Below are positions 9,001 to 19,022 of a stretch of 64,000 nucleotides of DNA, one piece after another. Each line of letters starts with the position of its first letter. Within the stretch, counting starts at the first letter, position 1. The stretch spans positions 3,169,501 to 3,233,500 of the forward strand of contig NC_061141.1 of NCBI RefSeq assembly GCF_905220365.1, in the 5' to 3' direction. The DNA is from Vanessa cardui (lineage: Eukaryota > Arthropoda > Insecta > Lepidoptera > Nymphalidae). The position numbers were made by a program, and so were the translations under genes. The notes below the pieces were generated by a model. The model was not told the DNA's origin. It searched no databases and was given only the letters and a program-made list of their open reading frames with translations.

Positions 9001-11746
9001 GATATAGTGATAGCCATGTCAAGCAAGTAAAGAGACCATGACGTCACCCCGACCAATAGCAAAAGCGTATTTAGCATTGTAATGCTCAGTGCCATCCTCA
9101 TAAACCAATAGGACGGTTTCTTCATACGACCAGATAAGGATCAGGGTTCCCAACAAATGCTTCTGCAGACCCGCGCCACTGAAGACAGCCGGGGAGGAGG
9201 AAAAGGCGCTACGGGCACCTTATCCCCTTCCCCTTAAAGGCGGCGCTGGAGGTTCTCAGTACCTCGGAAATCACCCCTAGGAATTTTAGACCCACATAGG
9301 TATCAGTCAGGGCGTTACGCTAACATGCGAAAGCGATCCCATGAGGATGACGACCTAGTGAAAGTCTAAGTACTTTTTACGAGAACCTACGATTAAATGG
9401 CGGAAGTATTTAACTTTGAACATCTCGTTACAAGGCGATGTATTTTGCAATTTTTCTTTAAAATGAACATCTCAACGTCAATTTAGCCATTGAAAACAAC
9501 ATGGCCACCCATTTTTGAATATTTGATTGATTTGGTTGACGAGAGTCACATCGATTGTAGGTGAATAGACAAGTTGACCACCGTATGGTAAGTGGTCACC
9601 ACAACTCATAGGTATATGCGTCTTAAGAACTTTTTAACCATTCCTTACATCGCAAATGTGCCAACCTTGGGAACTAATTCGTTAAGTCCCACCACCATAC
9701 CATACCACGTCACTGACCTCATAGGTTTATCTCAGAACAAAACTAATCTCGTTCACATGTCCCAATAGCTCTCAAACCGGCCAATTATTATAATTAAGAA
9801 TACTATCAATTAATCTCCATAAAATTAAAATTACACGTGTACCCAATACCGACAAAGTTATGAGATTTATTTATGTAAAGTCGGCTGCGTTGCTATCAAT
9901 TTATCTATAAGATTATTGTTACTTGTGAACACAATGCGATTTTTTTCTCCTCTCACGCATTATTCGCCTGATTACAGCCATTTTGAGTTGAGAAATAAAA
10001 TCGTTATATTGTTTCATAAACAGCGCCTGTTTATACATTCAACTGTTTCTGAATTCTTAATTTGAACGCCGCCAATTTGAAAATATATCTTTATTAACAA
10101 TTTTGAGCAATTCTATCATAGACCAGATGGAAATCTATCCATAATTATAGAACGTTAAAAAATTATAATTTTTATTGAACAACATATATACGTATGAGCT
10201 GAGATGGCCAAGTGGTTAGAACGCATGCATCTTAACCGATGATGGCGAGTTCAAACCCAAGCAAGCACCACTATATATATGTGCTTAATTTGTGTTTATA
10301 ATTCATGTCGTGCTCGGCGGTGAAGGAAAACATCGTGAGGACACCTGCATGTGTCTAATTTCATCTAAATTCTGCCACATGCGCATTCTACCAACCCGCA
10401 TTGGAACAGCGTGGTGGAATATGTTCCGAACCCTCTCCTTAATGGGAGAGGAGGCCTTATCGCAGCTGTGGGAAATTTACAGGCTGTTACTTTACTTTAC
10501 TTTATATATACGTAAAATTCGATTAATCGAGAAACTTTGATTTTAAATCTATGACCTAACAGTTTAATGGGCGGCCATGTTTGACGTTTACGGATGCGTT
10601 CAGTAAGTGTGTCCCAAACAATATACTCGCTGGAATTTCGATTGAAACTTATCCAGCATTAAATATAGTTTAATGTTTGTGAAAAAGTTTTTAAATTTTA
10701 TAAAAGTAAAGGAAAAATATTTTTCTATTTCAGCCGAAAAAGCCGGGTTTTAATTTCGCATTTAAAAAGCTGTTGTCAGCGGCTTCGCTTACATTTTAGA
10801 AGTTGTTCGTCAGGCAAAAAGAGTAAGGAATAAAAGAATTTATAATATCAGTATACCTAAAATATAAATAAATTTTTAATAAAGAAAAAAAATCGAAAAT
10901 CAATGTGTTTTGGAACCAAATTTTCATACGTTTAATTTTCAATGAATAGAAAATGTAGTCGCAGTGTCCCAATGACGGAAGCTTATGGGATTCACATTAA
11001 GTTTCAACATGTTGAATAAATTGGGAGATTTATGCTATAAGCTATGTTGCATTGCAATCATCAAGAATATTACATAATAATATATCATCGACCTTTCGCA
11101 GAATAATGTTCACTTCTTAAGTAGTTAACAGATTATATAATCTAACACACAGCAATCATTGGTATTGTTGTGTTCCGGTTCGAAGGGTGAGTGACCCAGT
11201 GTAAGGCAAGGGTCACATCTTAAACTCAAACTGAAATAATTTTGTTCAATGTAAAAGCATTACACTTTCTTATTGATGGTCTAATTAAACATCACCGGTT
11301 CGGAAAAAGAAACACCCTGATCTGAGAAGAACCGCCGAAAGAGTCAATTCAATTAAATGCATATTTTATATGAATAGAAATAGCTTAGTTCCCAAAGTAA
11401 AATGTAAAAAAATGCTGGTGATCGGAAGACTTGCTTGTTGCCTACATATAATTAAAAAAAAAAACAAATGAAGACTGGCAATCTATATTATTATAAAAAA
11501 AATAAGACAAATCATGTCAATGTTTTTTTTTTCGAAAATTTTAATTTGGATCTCACGATCACAATATTTACAACCATATACAACTATGTAGTCAAATGGT
11601 AAATTATATTCATTTAAAATTTGACGTGAACGCGTATTGAATTAAGATGGAATGACGTCATCGTATATTAATTTACTAAAATGTTAAATTAAATTGTGTT
11701 GAAGCGTACATACCTGCACGAGTGCAATCAGTGTCGCTATGTGCAT
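1..11746 (-). CDS. ZP-domain protein with giant Cys/Pro/Thr repeat tail (7 coding exons, C-terminus outside window)
   Basis: Spliced gene read right to left; coding exons 11746-11714, 8482-8208, 7997-7838, 7293-7123, 7013-6835, 6311-6176 and 6066-1. All junctions are GT/AG and phases join (0,2,0,0,2,0), giving 318 residues before exon 7 and 2,022 codons in it. Residues 1 to about 18 are a hydrophobic signal peptide. About 30-330 form a ZP module, shown by QCSADYIQV, VPLNGCG, SYDFARK, ECWMDI, IHDCWAYD and DGCP. The rest is a 20-residue two-cysteine repeat. Insect ZP proteins build apical extracellular matrix and cuticle and polymerise through the ZP module; the tail suggests an O-glycosylated, disulfide-rich extension (inference). 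The C-terminus, where many family members carry a cleavage site and membrane anchor, lies outside the window. The ZP call is secure; the orthologue is not identified, so no symbol is given. Confidence 0.88.
301..5060 (-). repeat. Six linker modules dividing the 20-residue array into blocks
   Basis: At about 301-440, 1615-1760, 2500-2650, 3440-3600, 4205-4350 and 4915-5060 the regular unit gives way to a linker: CYPGSPDPKCPQPPRPTTL, then TPPTYLPPSTE and TPKCYPG. One inter-cysteine gap grows from 10 to 23 residues and a neighbouring gap from 10 to 12, adding 15 residues (45 bp). Corresponding points (376, 1681, 2566, 3511, 4276, 4981) are 1305, 885, 945, 765 and 705 bp apart, each n x 60 + 45. 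Confidence 0.85.
481..1380 (-). repeat. 180-bp higher-order tandem repeat inside exon 7 (5 copies)
   Basis: Each 180-bp copy holds three 60-bp units in fixed order, read on the minus strand as types PEAPRCFPGSTDA, PAPPRCFPGSSDP and PAPPNCYPGNTDP. Copies starting at 481, 661, 841, 1021 and 1201 differ by few substitutions (for example GAT CAC versus GAT CGC on the plus strand), indicating recent unequal exchange. A similar stretch recurs at about 2680-3120. Confidence 0.9.
5161..5740 (-). repeat. 120-bp higher-order tandem repeat inside exon 7 (about 4.8 copies)
   Basis: Two 60-bp units alternate (PEAPRCFPGSTDP and PAPPNCFPGSTDP). Copies at 5221, 5341, 5461 and 5581 are nearly identical, differing at two or three positions. 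This is a second, independent homogenised zone with a different period from the 180-bp array. It is also open on the plus strand, a shadow frame. Confidence 0.9.
6067..6834 (-). other. Introns 5 and 6 of the ZP gene (around exon 6)
   Basis: Short AT-rich introns (6067-6175 and 6312-6834). The longer one contains at about 6557-6637 a tail of the dispersed element related to 41516-41662 (TGACGATTCAAAAGTGCTT motif). Nothing else recognised. Confidence 0.8.
6176..6311 (-). CDS. Exon 6 of the ZP gene (ZP-C, Lys-rich segment)
   Basis: Acceptor AAAG before 6311 and donor GTGAG at 6175; 136 nt, one base completing a split Lys codon plus 45 codons. It reads KKKKFIDSWQ, then GATLIAYSKISAFRFPE and QVYLTCNVE. 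The alternating hydrophobic strand ending in FRFPE...VYLTC matches the last strands of insect ZP-C domains. The run of four lysines after DGCP is unusual and could be a basic processing or binding site (inference). Confidence 0.88.
6835..7013 (-). CDS. Exon 5 of the ZP gene (ZP-C core)
   Basis: Acceptor CTAG before 7013 and donor GTAAGT at 6834; 179 nt, phase 0 to 2. It encodes IKIGEYLTILIYLKDIRN, then LKIHDCWAYDNEDY and IQLTDKDGCP. The G-x-x-L-x-I-x-I pattern, the DCWA cysteine and the DGCP motif are diagnostic of the C-terminal half of a ZP domain. A methionine-started frame also crosses this exon on the opposite frame but is not the coding one. Confidence 0.9.
7123..7293 (-). CDS. Exon 4 of the ZP gene (linker to ZP-C)
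   Basis: Acceptor TTTCAG before 7293 and donor GTAGGT at 7122; 171 nt, 57 whole codons. It begins VSCAGTALEVS directly after the SYDFARK of exon 3, as in ZP proteins where '(F/W)D.AR' is followed by a Cys. It contains FMVDMLDVVAVQGP and VECWMDIQKG, the start of ZP-C. A methionine-started frame covers this exon but reads through both splice sites. Confidence 0.9.
7294..7837 (-). other. Intron 3 of the ZP gene
   Basis: 544 bp of AT-rich DNA between exons 4 and 3 with no recognisable repeat or coding signal. Confidence 0.8.
7838..7997 (-). CDS. Exon 3 of the ZP gene (ZP-N, VPLNGCG motif)
   Basis: Acceptor TTTTTTCAG before 7997 and donor GTACG at 7837; 160 nt, one base completing Lys-103 plus 53 codons. 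It reads KYVSAGGSQSRYSFRVPL, then NGCGSRPLCNACGTIDN and LVFQGDELVQGSYDFARK. VPLNGCG followed by 'ID/EN..V.Q.D..VQ..D.AR' is the hallmark of arthropod ZP-N domains. The extra LCNAC pair is not usual at this position and could form an additional disulfide. Confidence 0.92.
8208..8482 (-). CDS. Exon 2 of the ZP gene (end of signal peptide, N-terminal segment, start of ZP-N)
   Basis: Acceptor CTGTAG before 8482 and donor GTGAGT at 8207; 275 nt, phase 0 to 2. The 8482 acceptor was preferred over nearer AGs (after 8458 and 8467) because only it keeps the frame with exon 1 and completes a credible signal peptide. Next come an acidic/neutral stretch (AAELNLQLAGDGL, EDSSDEAGVNFVRGS) and the ZP-N opening VQCSADYIQVTVEF, SDIYDGIIYSKGF and PKC. 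Confidence 0.87.
9000..9370. repeat. GC-rich block, probable transposable-element fragment
   Basis: About 370 bp much richer in G+C than its surroundings, with no open frame through it. It looks like a fragment of an untranslated or decayed transposable element. Family not identified. Confidence 0.35.
10196..10504 (+). mobile_element. tRNA-derived SINE, complete, (ACTTT)n tail
   Basis: Pol III A-box-like TGGCCAAGTGG and B-box-like AGTTCAAACCC in a tRNA-related head, then the family body (CTCGGCGGTGAAGGAAAAC, GGAACAGCGTGGTGG, GGGAAATTTACAGGCTG) and an ACTTT tail. An 11-bp ATATATACGTA duplication lies on both sides. Resembles the Metulj-type SINE of nymphalid butterflies (name from memory). 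Confidence 0.85.
11102..11346 (-). repeat. Dispersed repeat, inverted relative to 16160-16421
   Basis: Colinear with the reverse complement of 16160-16421 over about 250 bp, including GAAGTGAACATTATTC, GAGTGACCCAGTGTA and CACCGGTTCGGAAAAAG motifs. It could allow hairpin formation or inversion over the 5 kb between. Confidence 0.75.
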
Positions 11747-11766
11747 GACAGCCGCTTCATGGGGCC
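11714..11766 (-). CDS. Exon 1 (coding): end of 5' UTR and first 11 codons of the signal peptide
   Basis: A polypyrimidine tract and CCAG lie before 11766; donor GTATGT at 11713. Bases 11766-11747 are 5' UTR. The start codon 11746-11744 (G at -3) opens MHIATLIALVQ, which continues in exon 2 as LSLATA: 17 residues with a hydrophobic core and small residues at the end. Since this exon starts with a splice acceptor, at least one non-coding exon must lie further right. The first ATG in the exon (11760) belongs to a short uORF. Confidence 0.82.
11737..11760 (-). promoter_or_regulatory. Upstream ORF overlapping the ZP gene start codon
   Basis: An ATG at 11760-11758 opens a seven-codon frame (MKRLSCT, stop TAG 11739-11737) that overlaps the main ATG in another frame. 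Its -3 base is C (weak context) while the main ATG has G at -3, so leaky scanning is expected. It probably lowers translation of a very large protein (inference). Confidence 0.6.
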
Positions 11767-12176
11767 CTGGAAATAAAGAAATCATAAAATTAATTGAATA
11801 TAATTAATTAAATAACATTCTTATACTGTTATTAAAATAATCATTATTTATAAAAACAAATTGCTATAAACATATATGTATATAAGGAAATTTAAATAAA
11901 TATTCTAATTTATTATGTGAGGATAATTAATAAGATTTTGTAGTGAATTAAATGTTACTACGAATGCCATAAAATATGAATTAAACAGTAAAAAAAAATA
12001 TTGGAATAATGTTTTGTTATAGATAAGATTAATAGTTAAAGATGTATATGCGGAAACAATATTATTGGTTATGAATTGATTTTAATTTCGGATATCTGAT
12101 GGGTAGTACCGTACCGTAGTATAGTACCGTAATAGATACTAGTACAGTGTTGTACTCATGCAGAACCCGTTTCGGG

Positions 12177-12311
12177 TCTATGTTGATATTATAAACGTCA
12201 AAGTAACTTTATCTGTCTGTCTGTCTGCTATAAAACAAACTTGAACAACTACTTTTTTGCCTAACACATGACAACCGACAAAGAAACGCAAGCGTAGCCG
12301 CGGGCGACTAT
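12177..12311 (+). mobile_element. Helitron-like fragment
   Basis: Starts TCTATGTTGATATTATAAA and ends near GCCGCGGGCGACTAT; matches the lepidopteran non-autonomous Helitron pattern with degraded ends. Confidence 0.5.
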
Positions 12312-12690
12312 TATAGCGTATAACAAAATGAATTATTTTTAATTAATATCATTTTCAAGGTTGTACATTACGTATCGTTTATATTTTTATTGGTTACCGC
12401 TCGTTACGAGTAACACAATATTTGTAATTAAAACCTTTGTGGAGAGAATTAATGTCTGTGTAAAGATTAACGCCGTCAGACATTGCGACGCTCGTTTTGC
12501 AAGAATAAAACGCACCTTAAGATAAAATGTCATTGACCGAAGCCACACTCTGTGTTACTTATGACACGACAATGGATGGCGATGCTTGGATAAATTAAAA
12601 CTTCCAATATTATGTAAACGTTTTTACAAAACGTCAAGATGAAATCGCTTTTAAGCAAAAGGTTACTAACTTTTGTAAATTATAGAGATG

Positions 12691-12944
12691 GCCGAGATAG
12701 CTCAGTGGTAAGAACGCGTGCATTTTAACTGATGATTGCGGGTTCAAACCCAGGAAGCATCAATGACTTTTCATGTGTTTAATTTGTATTATATCTCATC
12801 TCGTGTAGGAAACCTGCATGTGATTAATTTAAACGAAATTCTCCCACACGTGAATCCAACAAGCTTCGGAACAGCGTGGTGGAGTATGCTACAAACCTTC
12901 TCCTTAAAGGAGGTCCAGCAGTGGGAAATTTACAGGGTGTTAAT
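12691..12944 (+). mobile_element. tRNA-derived SINE, diverged
   Basis: Same family as 10196-10504: A-box region TAGCTCAGTGG, B box GGTTCAAACCC, ending GGGAAATTTACAGGGTG. Two short internal deletions; the open frames crossing it are accidental. Confidence 0.8.
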
Positions 12945-13344
12945 GTAAAAAAATGTAATGTAACTTTTAGTCATCTTACGCACACTAAGATATCGTGTAA
13001 ATACGCAACACTCATACAAATGCACGCAGATACAAATTTAAGGTGGAGAAGCGCACCTTCCTGACATACTAGATCTGTACCGCGATGCTATTTGACATAT
13101 TAGTGTCAAGTGGCATCTGCATATAATAGAAGATGTTAAGCTTATTTCGTAATACTTTGCAAGATTTGTCACGATTCAGTAACATAAGGCAGGTAGCACA
13201 TTTGATATTCGGACGCGACGTATAATATTACCGCGTTTCGTTACACCGGCGTTTATTTCGATCGCGACTTTAGCCCCAATTATATTATGATCCGCCTATA
13301 TTTGATAGTATATAAGGAAATAATATAACTATATGTCCTGCGCA

Positions 13345-13510
13345 TCAAAATCAAAATTAACTTTATTCAAGTAGGCTTTTACAAGCACTACTTTTTTGAA
13401 TCGTCATTTTACAATGAAGTGAAGCTACCACCGGCTCGGAAAGTAGATTCTACTGAGAAGAACCGGCAAGAAACTCGGTAGTTACTCTTTTTCAACATTT
13501 AAAAAATACA
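13345..13510 (-). repeat. Dispersed repeat with TTTGATTT-type tail, copy
   Basis: Reverse-strand motifs CTTGCCGGTTCTTCTCAGTA and ACTTTCCGAGCC, then TGACGATTCAAAAAAGTAG and CTTGAATAAAG. Further copies: 23461-23587 and 40160-40275 (minus); 41056-41212, 41516-41662 and 61565-61687 (plus). The fixed 3' end with a TTTGATT-rich tail suggests a LINE 3' end (inference). Confidence 0.7.
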
Positions 13511-14188
13511 CAGTCGTGTTACTTATTACATTTATTTAAATTAATATATCCTGCTTGGAAGTCAACAAGTATTAACTCCACGCTTTTTTATCATCATTCC
13601 ATTAAATGGATATTACACGTTTGTCTATTGTACTGACTGTTAGTTTTGGATATTAATGCATTATATACATCGTACAATATATTTCAATAAAAGCTATATT
13701 TTTAAATGATCCGGCTAATTATTGAATGTAGGCGTATTTAATAAATGTGTGCGTTTATCTTTAGTTTGTATTTCCTCGACTATTAAGTGGATACTACACG
13801 TCACTACACTTTCTGGTAAGTTGAGAAGTTTTGACATTTGGTAAATAATCTTTGAACATGATATGGCTAATTATAAAATGAACTTGTAATAAGTAACAAC
13901 AAATGTAGACCCAGCTTTAGTTTAATTTTTTTTTTTCGTTACCCAAGAGGTCAAAGTAACGAACTTAAGGGTAGTTACGTAAGAACGAATATTTTTATAG
14001 TAAGATTCTACACATATTTCTATTAATTAGCCTTCTTACACAAGGGAATGCAAGTGTCCGGTTCACATAGTATCGCGTGGTGTAAATACTTAAGTCGATA
14101 CTTGTGTTGCCTTGTTTAAGTACGAGTAAATTGGCCGCAATTAGACCAAAAAGTTTGTTATTATAATTTGGGTGTTCTATTTTTCTCT

Positions 14189-14417
14189 TCATTACATAGT
14201 ATAAAACAAAGCAGTTAACCGCTGTTTGTCCCTATGATCTTTAAAACTACGCAATGGATTTTGATGTGTTTTTTTTAATAGATAGAGTGATTCGAGAGAA
14301 AGGTTTTTGTATACAATACATAATAACACTATAGTAGAATACGATATAGTAAAAACGAATACTGTAGTATGTTTAGTATCAGTATTGAACATGTAGGAAG
14401 CCGGGGCAGGTCGCTAA
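14189..14417 (+). mobile_element. Non-autonomous Helitron-like element, family 1
   Basis: Begins TCATTACATAGTATAAAAC and ends GCAGGTCGCTAA before T. Shares its whole length with 30928-31147 and 38147-38385, including the AAGGTTTTTGTATA core. Open frames inside are accidental. Confidence 0.68.
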
Positions 14418-16159
14418 TTTTTAATAATTAAAAAAAAAAGAAAATGTGGATTATTAACATTTTGAATATAGAACACATTGTTCTATACTTTGTTTGATTT
14501 TATTTCGACTAACAAATTCCATTGTCGTGAATGAAGTCGAGAATGATAATTTGTTTGGCAAATCACGTAAACTCCAATCGATGTATTCGTGAGGTCAGAT
14601 GAACCCGGTCTTTGTGTGTTTCCGCATTTTTCGACACAGATATATTCATAATCAAAACATATATATTTCCTTTATTATCTAATTGAAATATATGCTAAAA
14701 GCATAATTTAATATAGTTATAAGTATGTATATCGTGTATTTACTAACTCTTATAAAATTAACAGCTTTGTGAGATATAATATGATTTCAAAAATAGAAGC
14801 CTTATTATTGTGGTATGCACTATGCACTCCGATTGTTGAATAACATTCAAAATCTTTATGATTTATTTAGAATTTACTTTTTATTATAGAATACCAGCAA
14901 AGCTCCAAATTAATTAAGGAATTGTTAGTATTCCTATTTACTTTTTCTTTAATGGTTATCACTTCTGTTAGGAGTGGGGACGATAATAGCCTAAGGTCTC
15001 AGGATTAATTCTGCGAACTTTGACTAGGCGATCCGCAAACCACTGCGATATTGGCGCTTACTTGTTTATCGTAATATTATAAGAATTAATTAATAGTAAA
15101 ACTACGACCAATTTGGGTACAAGATACTATTGAATTAATCTTTTCTACCATTTCTATTAGATTACATATCCTCTAGAGAAGAGTGAGGATGATTCGTGAC
15201 CAAAGGTTGCGAGAGCAACCTATTAATTTTTAATATTCCATCTCGTATTCGGTGATGAAAGAAAACCACCATAGTTTGGATGAAAATCTGCCATTTGTAT
15301 ATCCATTAATCCACATTAAAAGAAAATGGAATCAAATCCCTAAACCTGCTCAAAAAGCTTTCCAGTTTAGTCAAGAAATGTGTAACGGACTGTTTCTATG
15401 ACTATACAGAAACAATTGATCGTTTAACTGACTTATAGAGAACAATATGATTGATTATGATTGTCGTAAGATCACGTTCCCAAGTTTTTTTTATAGCTAA
15501 TTACTTACAAGTATACAATGCAAATATAAAATACTTCGTGCAACAGCGCAGGGACTTTTAAATTACCTTTTGTTGCTTAACTTGTCGTGTATAATAAAAT
15601 ATACAAGTATGTAACTTTTTTATATTATCATCATTACACACAATATTAAAATATTAGCCTATTATATAGTCAATGCATCGTCAACCATGCCTGCCTACAC
15701 TCACTCACACTTCAAACCGGAATACTACAATACTGACTATTGTTTTTTGGGTGGTAGAACATGTTATGTGATGGTACCCAAACAGATCTCCAAAAGGGAA
15801 AAACATAATAATATTTCTTTATATTTTCCTTTCGATTGGATCGCTTACTATATATGATGAGAATAAGTGATTTTCATAACATTGGTAAAAGGAACAAACA
15901 CAATCTTGTTACTTCTGTTACTCGACTGCATAGAGCCAGTAACTCTTTTGTGGGGCAATGTACAACAGAATGCGCTTTTACAACAGAAACCCAGAAAGCG
16001 TTCAATATGTATTTGTTGCCAAATTTTAAAAAATGTGTGCAAAAGGTTACTTTACAATTAGCGAGTTTATGTTTGATAGCACACCTTGGGAATGAAACGA
16101 TCGCCTCCTGGCTGTTTCTATTCATATACAATTATGTATCTTATTAATTTGACAAAAAA

Positions 16160-16421
16160 GACCCGCTGAGTTTCTTTTGCCGGTTCTTCTCAGGTCAGGG
16201 TGTTCCTTTTTCCGAACCGGTGGTAGTGTTTAATTTGACCATCAATATGCAAGTGTAATGCTTCTATATTGAATAAAATTATTTCAGTTTGAGTTTAAGA
16301 TGTTATGACCCTTGCCCTACACTGGGTCACTCACCCTTCCAACCGGAACACAACAATACCAATGATTGCTGTATGTTAGATTATATAGTCTGTTAACTAC
16401 TTAAGAAGTGAACATTATTCA
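16160..16421 (+). repeat. Dispersed repeat, inverted partner of 11102-11346
   Basis: Contains CCGGTTCTTCTCAGGTCAGG, GAACCGGTGGTAGTG and CACTGGGTCACTCACCCTTC; see 11102-11346. The open frames just left of it are accidental. Confidence 0.75.
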
Positions 16422-18575
16422 ACTCTAGGATATGTTGATGATATATCTCTATCTCTTACCCCCTACTTCTATGAAATTAGTCTTTAGACACATGTAGGTA
16501 ACCTCACGATGTGTTAAGTGCACGCGGCCTAACCACTGGGTGATCTCGGTTTTATAAATATACGTAATATATATTATAATTAGCTTAATAATTTATTCTC
16601 TCTTTTGTTAGTATATATACATTACTATTTCAGAATGAAGTCATCGTCATTTATGGAAATATAATAATTATATGTTGCAAGTTACATTTCCGAACTTGTA
16701 TGTCAAATGTTAAACTAGGAACACAAATAGGGTTTTAATAATTATGTATGAAAAGGTCGTTTCCAACAAAACATATGTGATGATTATAGTTTTGATGCCA
16801 TTTGTCAAAGTTCAAGGGTTATTGTAACGTAAGAAACGTACTAAGCTCAAAGCAATTTAGACTTTGAGATGACCTTTTTAAGGTACATATTGCTTGTTTC
16901 AATATCAAGACATTTGTTTATATTTACGAGTTGAAATTGAATTATGTGTTTATGAAAATTTAAATATATGGTTTGATTTGGAAACTACTATTTTTTATCA
17001 CGATATTACTGTAATATGTTTTATGATGATGTTATTTTTGTGTTAATCATCAATGGAAAGGAAAATAATCTAACGAGCCAAAAGATTACTTTAGAGATGG
17101 ATTTCATTTTGACTTTAAATCCTTCGTTACAACTTTGTATCCCGTAAATATAAAGTATGAAATATATATAGTATGATGTTGATGATGAGAAAATGGGCTA
17201 GTAATGTTAAGTGATTACCACCGCCCATAGACAAGGGCACTACAAAAAATTATAACCATTTTTTCTAGTTAACTTTGCTAATGCACCAAATATATTGGGA
17301 ACTAAGATATTATGTCCCTTGTTCCTTTACTACTGTAATACTGAATGCTACTATTTGGCGGAAAAAACACAAAGCCTTACTACCAAAAAATATTGAAAAT
17401 TCACTGTCAAATTTGAAAAGAAAGCGCAGAAGGTATGCTCTACTTAAAATCAGCAACAGGAGACAGTAATTTTCTCTTCTTATATAAAAATGATTTAAGA
17501 TCATTGCGTCATCAAATATATGAAATAGCAATTCATAGATTCGAAAATGTCTAAACACATAATAATATTACAATACAATCCATAAAGTATGAAGATCGAG
17601 TAAGACATTAAGATTCCGAAACGATGCCAATGTCAAACTTAGCCATAAAATTCACACAATACACCGAAACTTATTAATGTTCGCCGAAAGCGGATTAAAT
17701 GTCGTTACGTTACAGTACGGTCAGCATAAAAAATATCATAATTCCATCGCTTCCAAAACGGTCGTGTTTCGAAACATTTTTCTTTTTTTTTTTTACAAGT
17801 AACATTGGCCGAAAAGTTATTACCTAACTAAAGCTGAATGAAGATGAAATTTATTTAAGATCTGGTACTACATGCTTAAGTTTGTGTGTCATGGTCAAAG
17901 TGACATGGGCAGGCTCATCGTAAACCCTTCTGACCGGTCTGACTGGTCCCCATGAGAATCAGCTCAGTATATTATATAATTTTGATTGCAACAAAACGAG
18001 ACGTCTTAACTTTTTTTAAAAATCGAATCTTAATAGTTTATATTAATTGTCTGTTGAATATTCGATTTTTATCACTAGTAACATTTATATTGAAAAATAA
18101 AAAAGTTAATGTGCAGTAATATCTAATTCGAAAAACGTACATAACTAACAATTTGTGGTAACCTTTATGTATGAGTGTATGTATATATATAGATTAGAAG
18201 GGTCCATAGCACAATGTTTTTCAGGCATATGGTGATATTTAAAAAGTCGTAGCTTTGCTCTTGCGCTATAGCCTTATTCCAAGCAAAATCATTAAGCTTA
18301 ATCGGAATTTAATAATTCATTAAAAAGGGTCATTGTTCGTAATTTAAAAAAGCATGACATTTTCCTTAGCTGACTACGAGATAATTATCAACATAAATAA
18401 AACAAATGAAAATTCAGAGGATTCGAACCTGATACCTTGGGCTAAGATTAAAGCATTCAACCACTGGACCTTCTCGTAACGTATTCATAATTAATATCTC
18501 ACCGTGAATGATTAATCTTAGGATCGTGTGTCTGAGGGTCGACGCTTGTGTATCCGTGATCTTTATTGTGAATAA

Positions 18576-18625
18576 CTAGTGGCATGCCCTGGCTTTGCAC
18601 GAGTGCAATTATTAATAAAGATAAA
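18576..18625 (-). mobile_element. Helitron 3'-end fragment
   Basis: Minus strand reads GTGCAAAGCCAGGGCATGCC then ACTAG|T, matching the 3' GC-rich end of these elements. Left extent unclear. Confidence 0.4.
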
Positions 18626-18732
18626 TATGTGACATACATTTTATTTATATAGGGTATGTGCTATGCTATGCATGCAGTTTTCTAGTAGCGAAACATTTAA
18701 AATTCGAATATTTGTTTCGGGGATTACCCTTT

Positions 18733-18976
18733 ATAAATAAATAAATAAATAAATAAATATGACAAACATCACATACATTATCTGATCCCAATGTAAGTAG
18801 CTAAAGCACTTGTGTTATGGAAAATCAGAAGTAACGACGGAACCACAAACACCCAGACCCAAGATGACTTAGAAAACTAATGATAATCTACATCGACTCG
18901 GCCGGGAATCGAACCCGCGACCTCGGAGGGGCGTACACATGAAAACCGGTGTACACACCACTCGACCACGGAGGTC
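18733..18976 (-). mobile_element. Second SINE family, copy A
   Basis: Minus-strand head GACCTCCGTGGTCGAGTGG with A box TGGTCGAGTGG and a perfect B box GGTTCGATTCC, a body shared with 60171-60397 (GTCTGGGTGTTTGTGGT, CTACTTACATTGGGATCAGA), and an (ATTT)n tail. This is a different tRNA-derived SINE family from the abundant one. A tRNA scan could mistake its head for a tRNA. Confidence 0.82.
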
Positions 18977-19022
18977 GTCCTTTGCATACAATCAAACAAA
19001 TTTAACTTTTCTATAAAACGTT

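Larger units (their letters stand above)
8483..11713 (-). other. Intron 1 of the ZP gene (coding part)
   Basis: 3.2 kb between exons 1 and 2. It holds a GC-rich repeat-like block (9000-9370), a piece of a dispersed family (9575-9780), one complete SINE (10196-10504) and half of an inverted repeat pair (11102-11346). The remainder is AT-rich with no gene seen. Confidence 0.75.
14418..18732. other. Intronic AT-rich DNA, 14.4-18.7 kb
   Basis: Apart from the repeat at 16160-16421, an older dispersed copy (17195-17345) and a Helitron end (18576), I see no feature. Open frames of 60-103 residues here are low-complexity, overlap on both strands and lack family motifs. Confidence 0.7.

Noticed and set aside
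15836..16147. Overlapping open frames on both strands
   Set aside because: Four competing short frames over the same bases, none with motifs; ends at a dispersed repeat.
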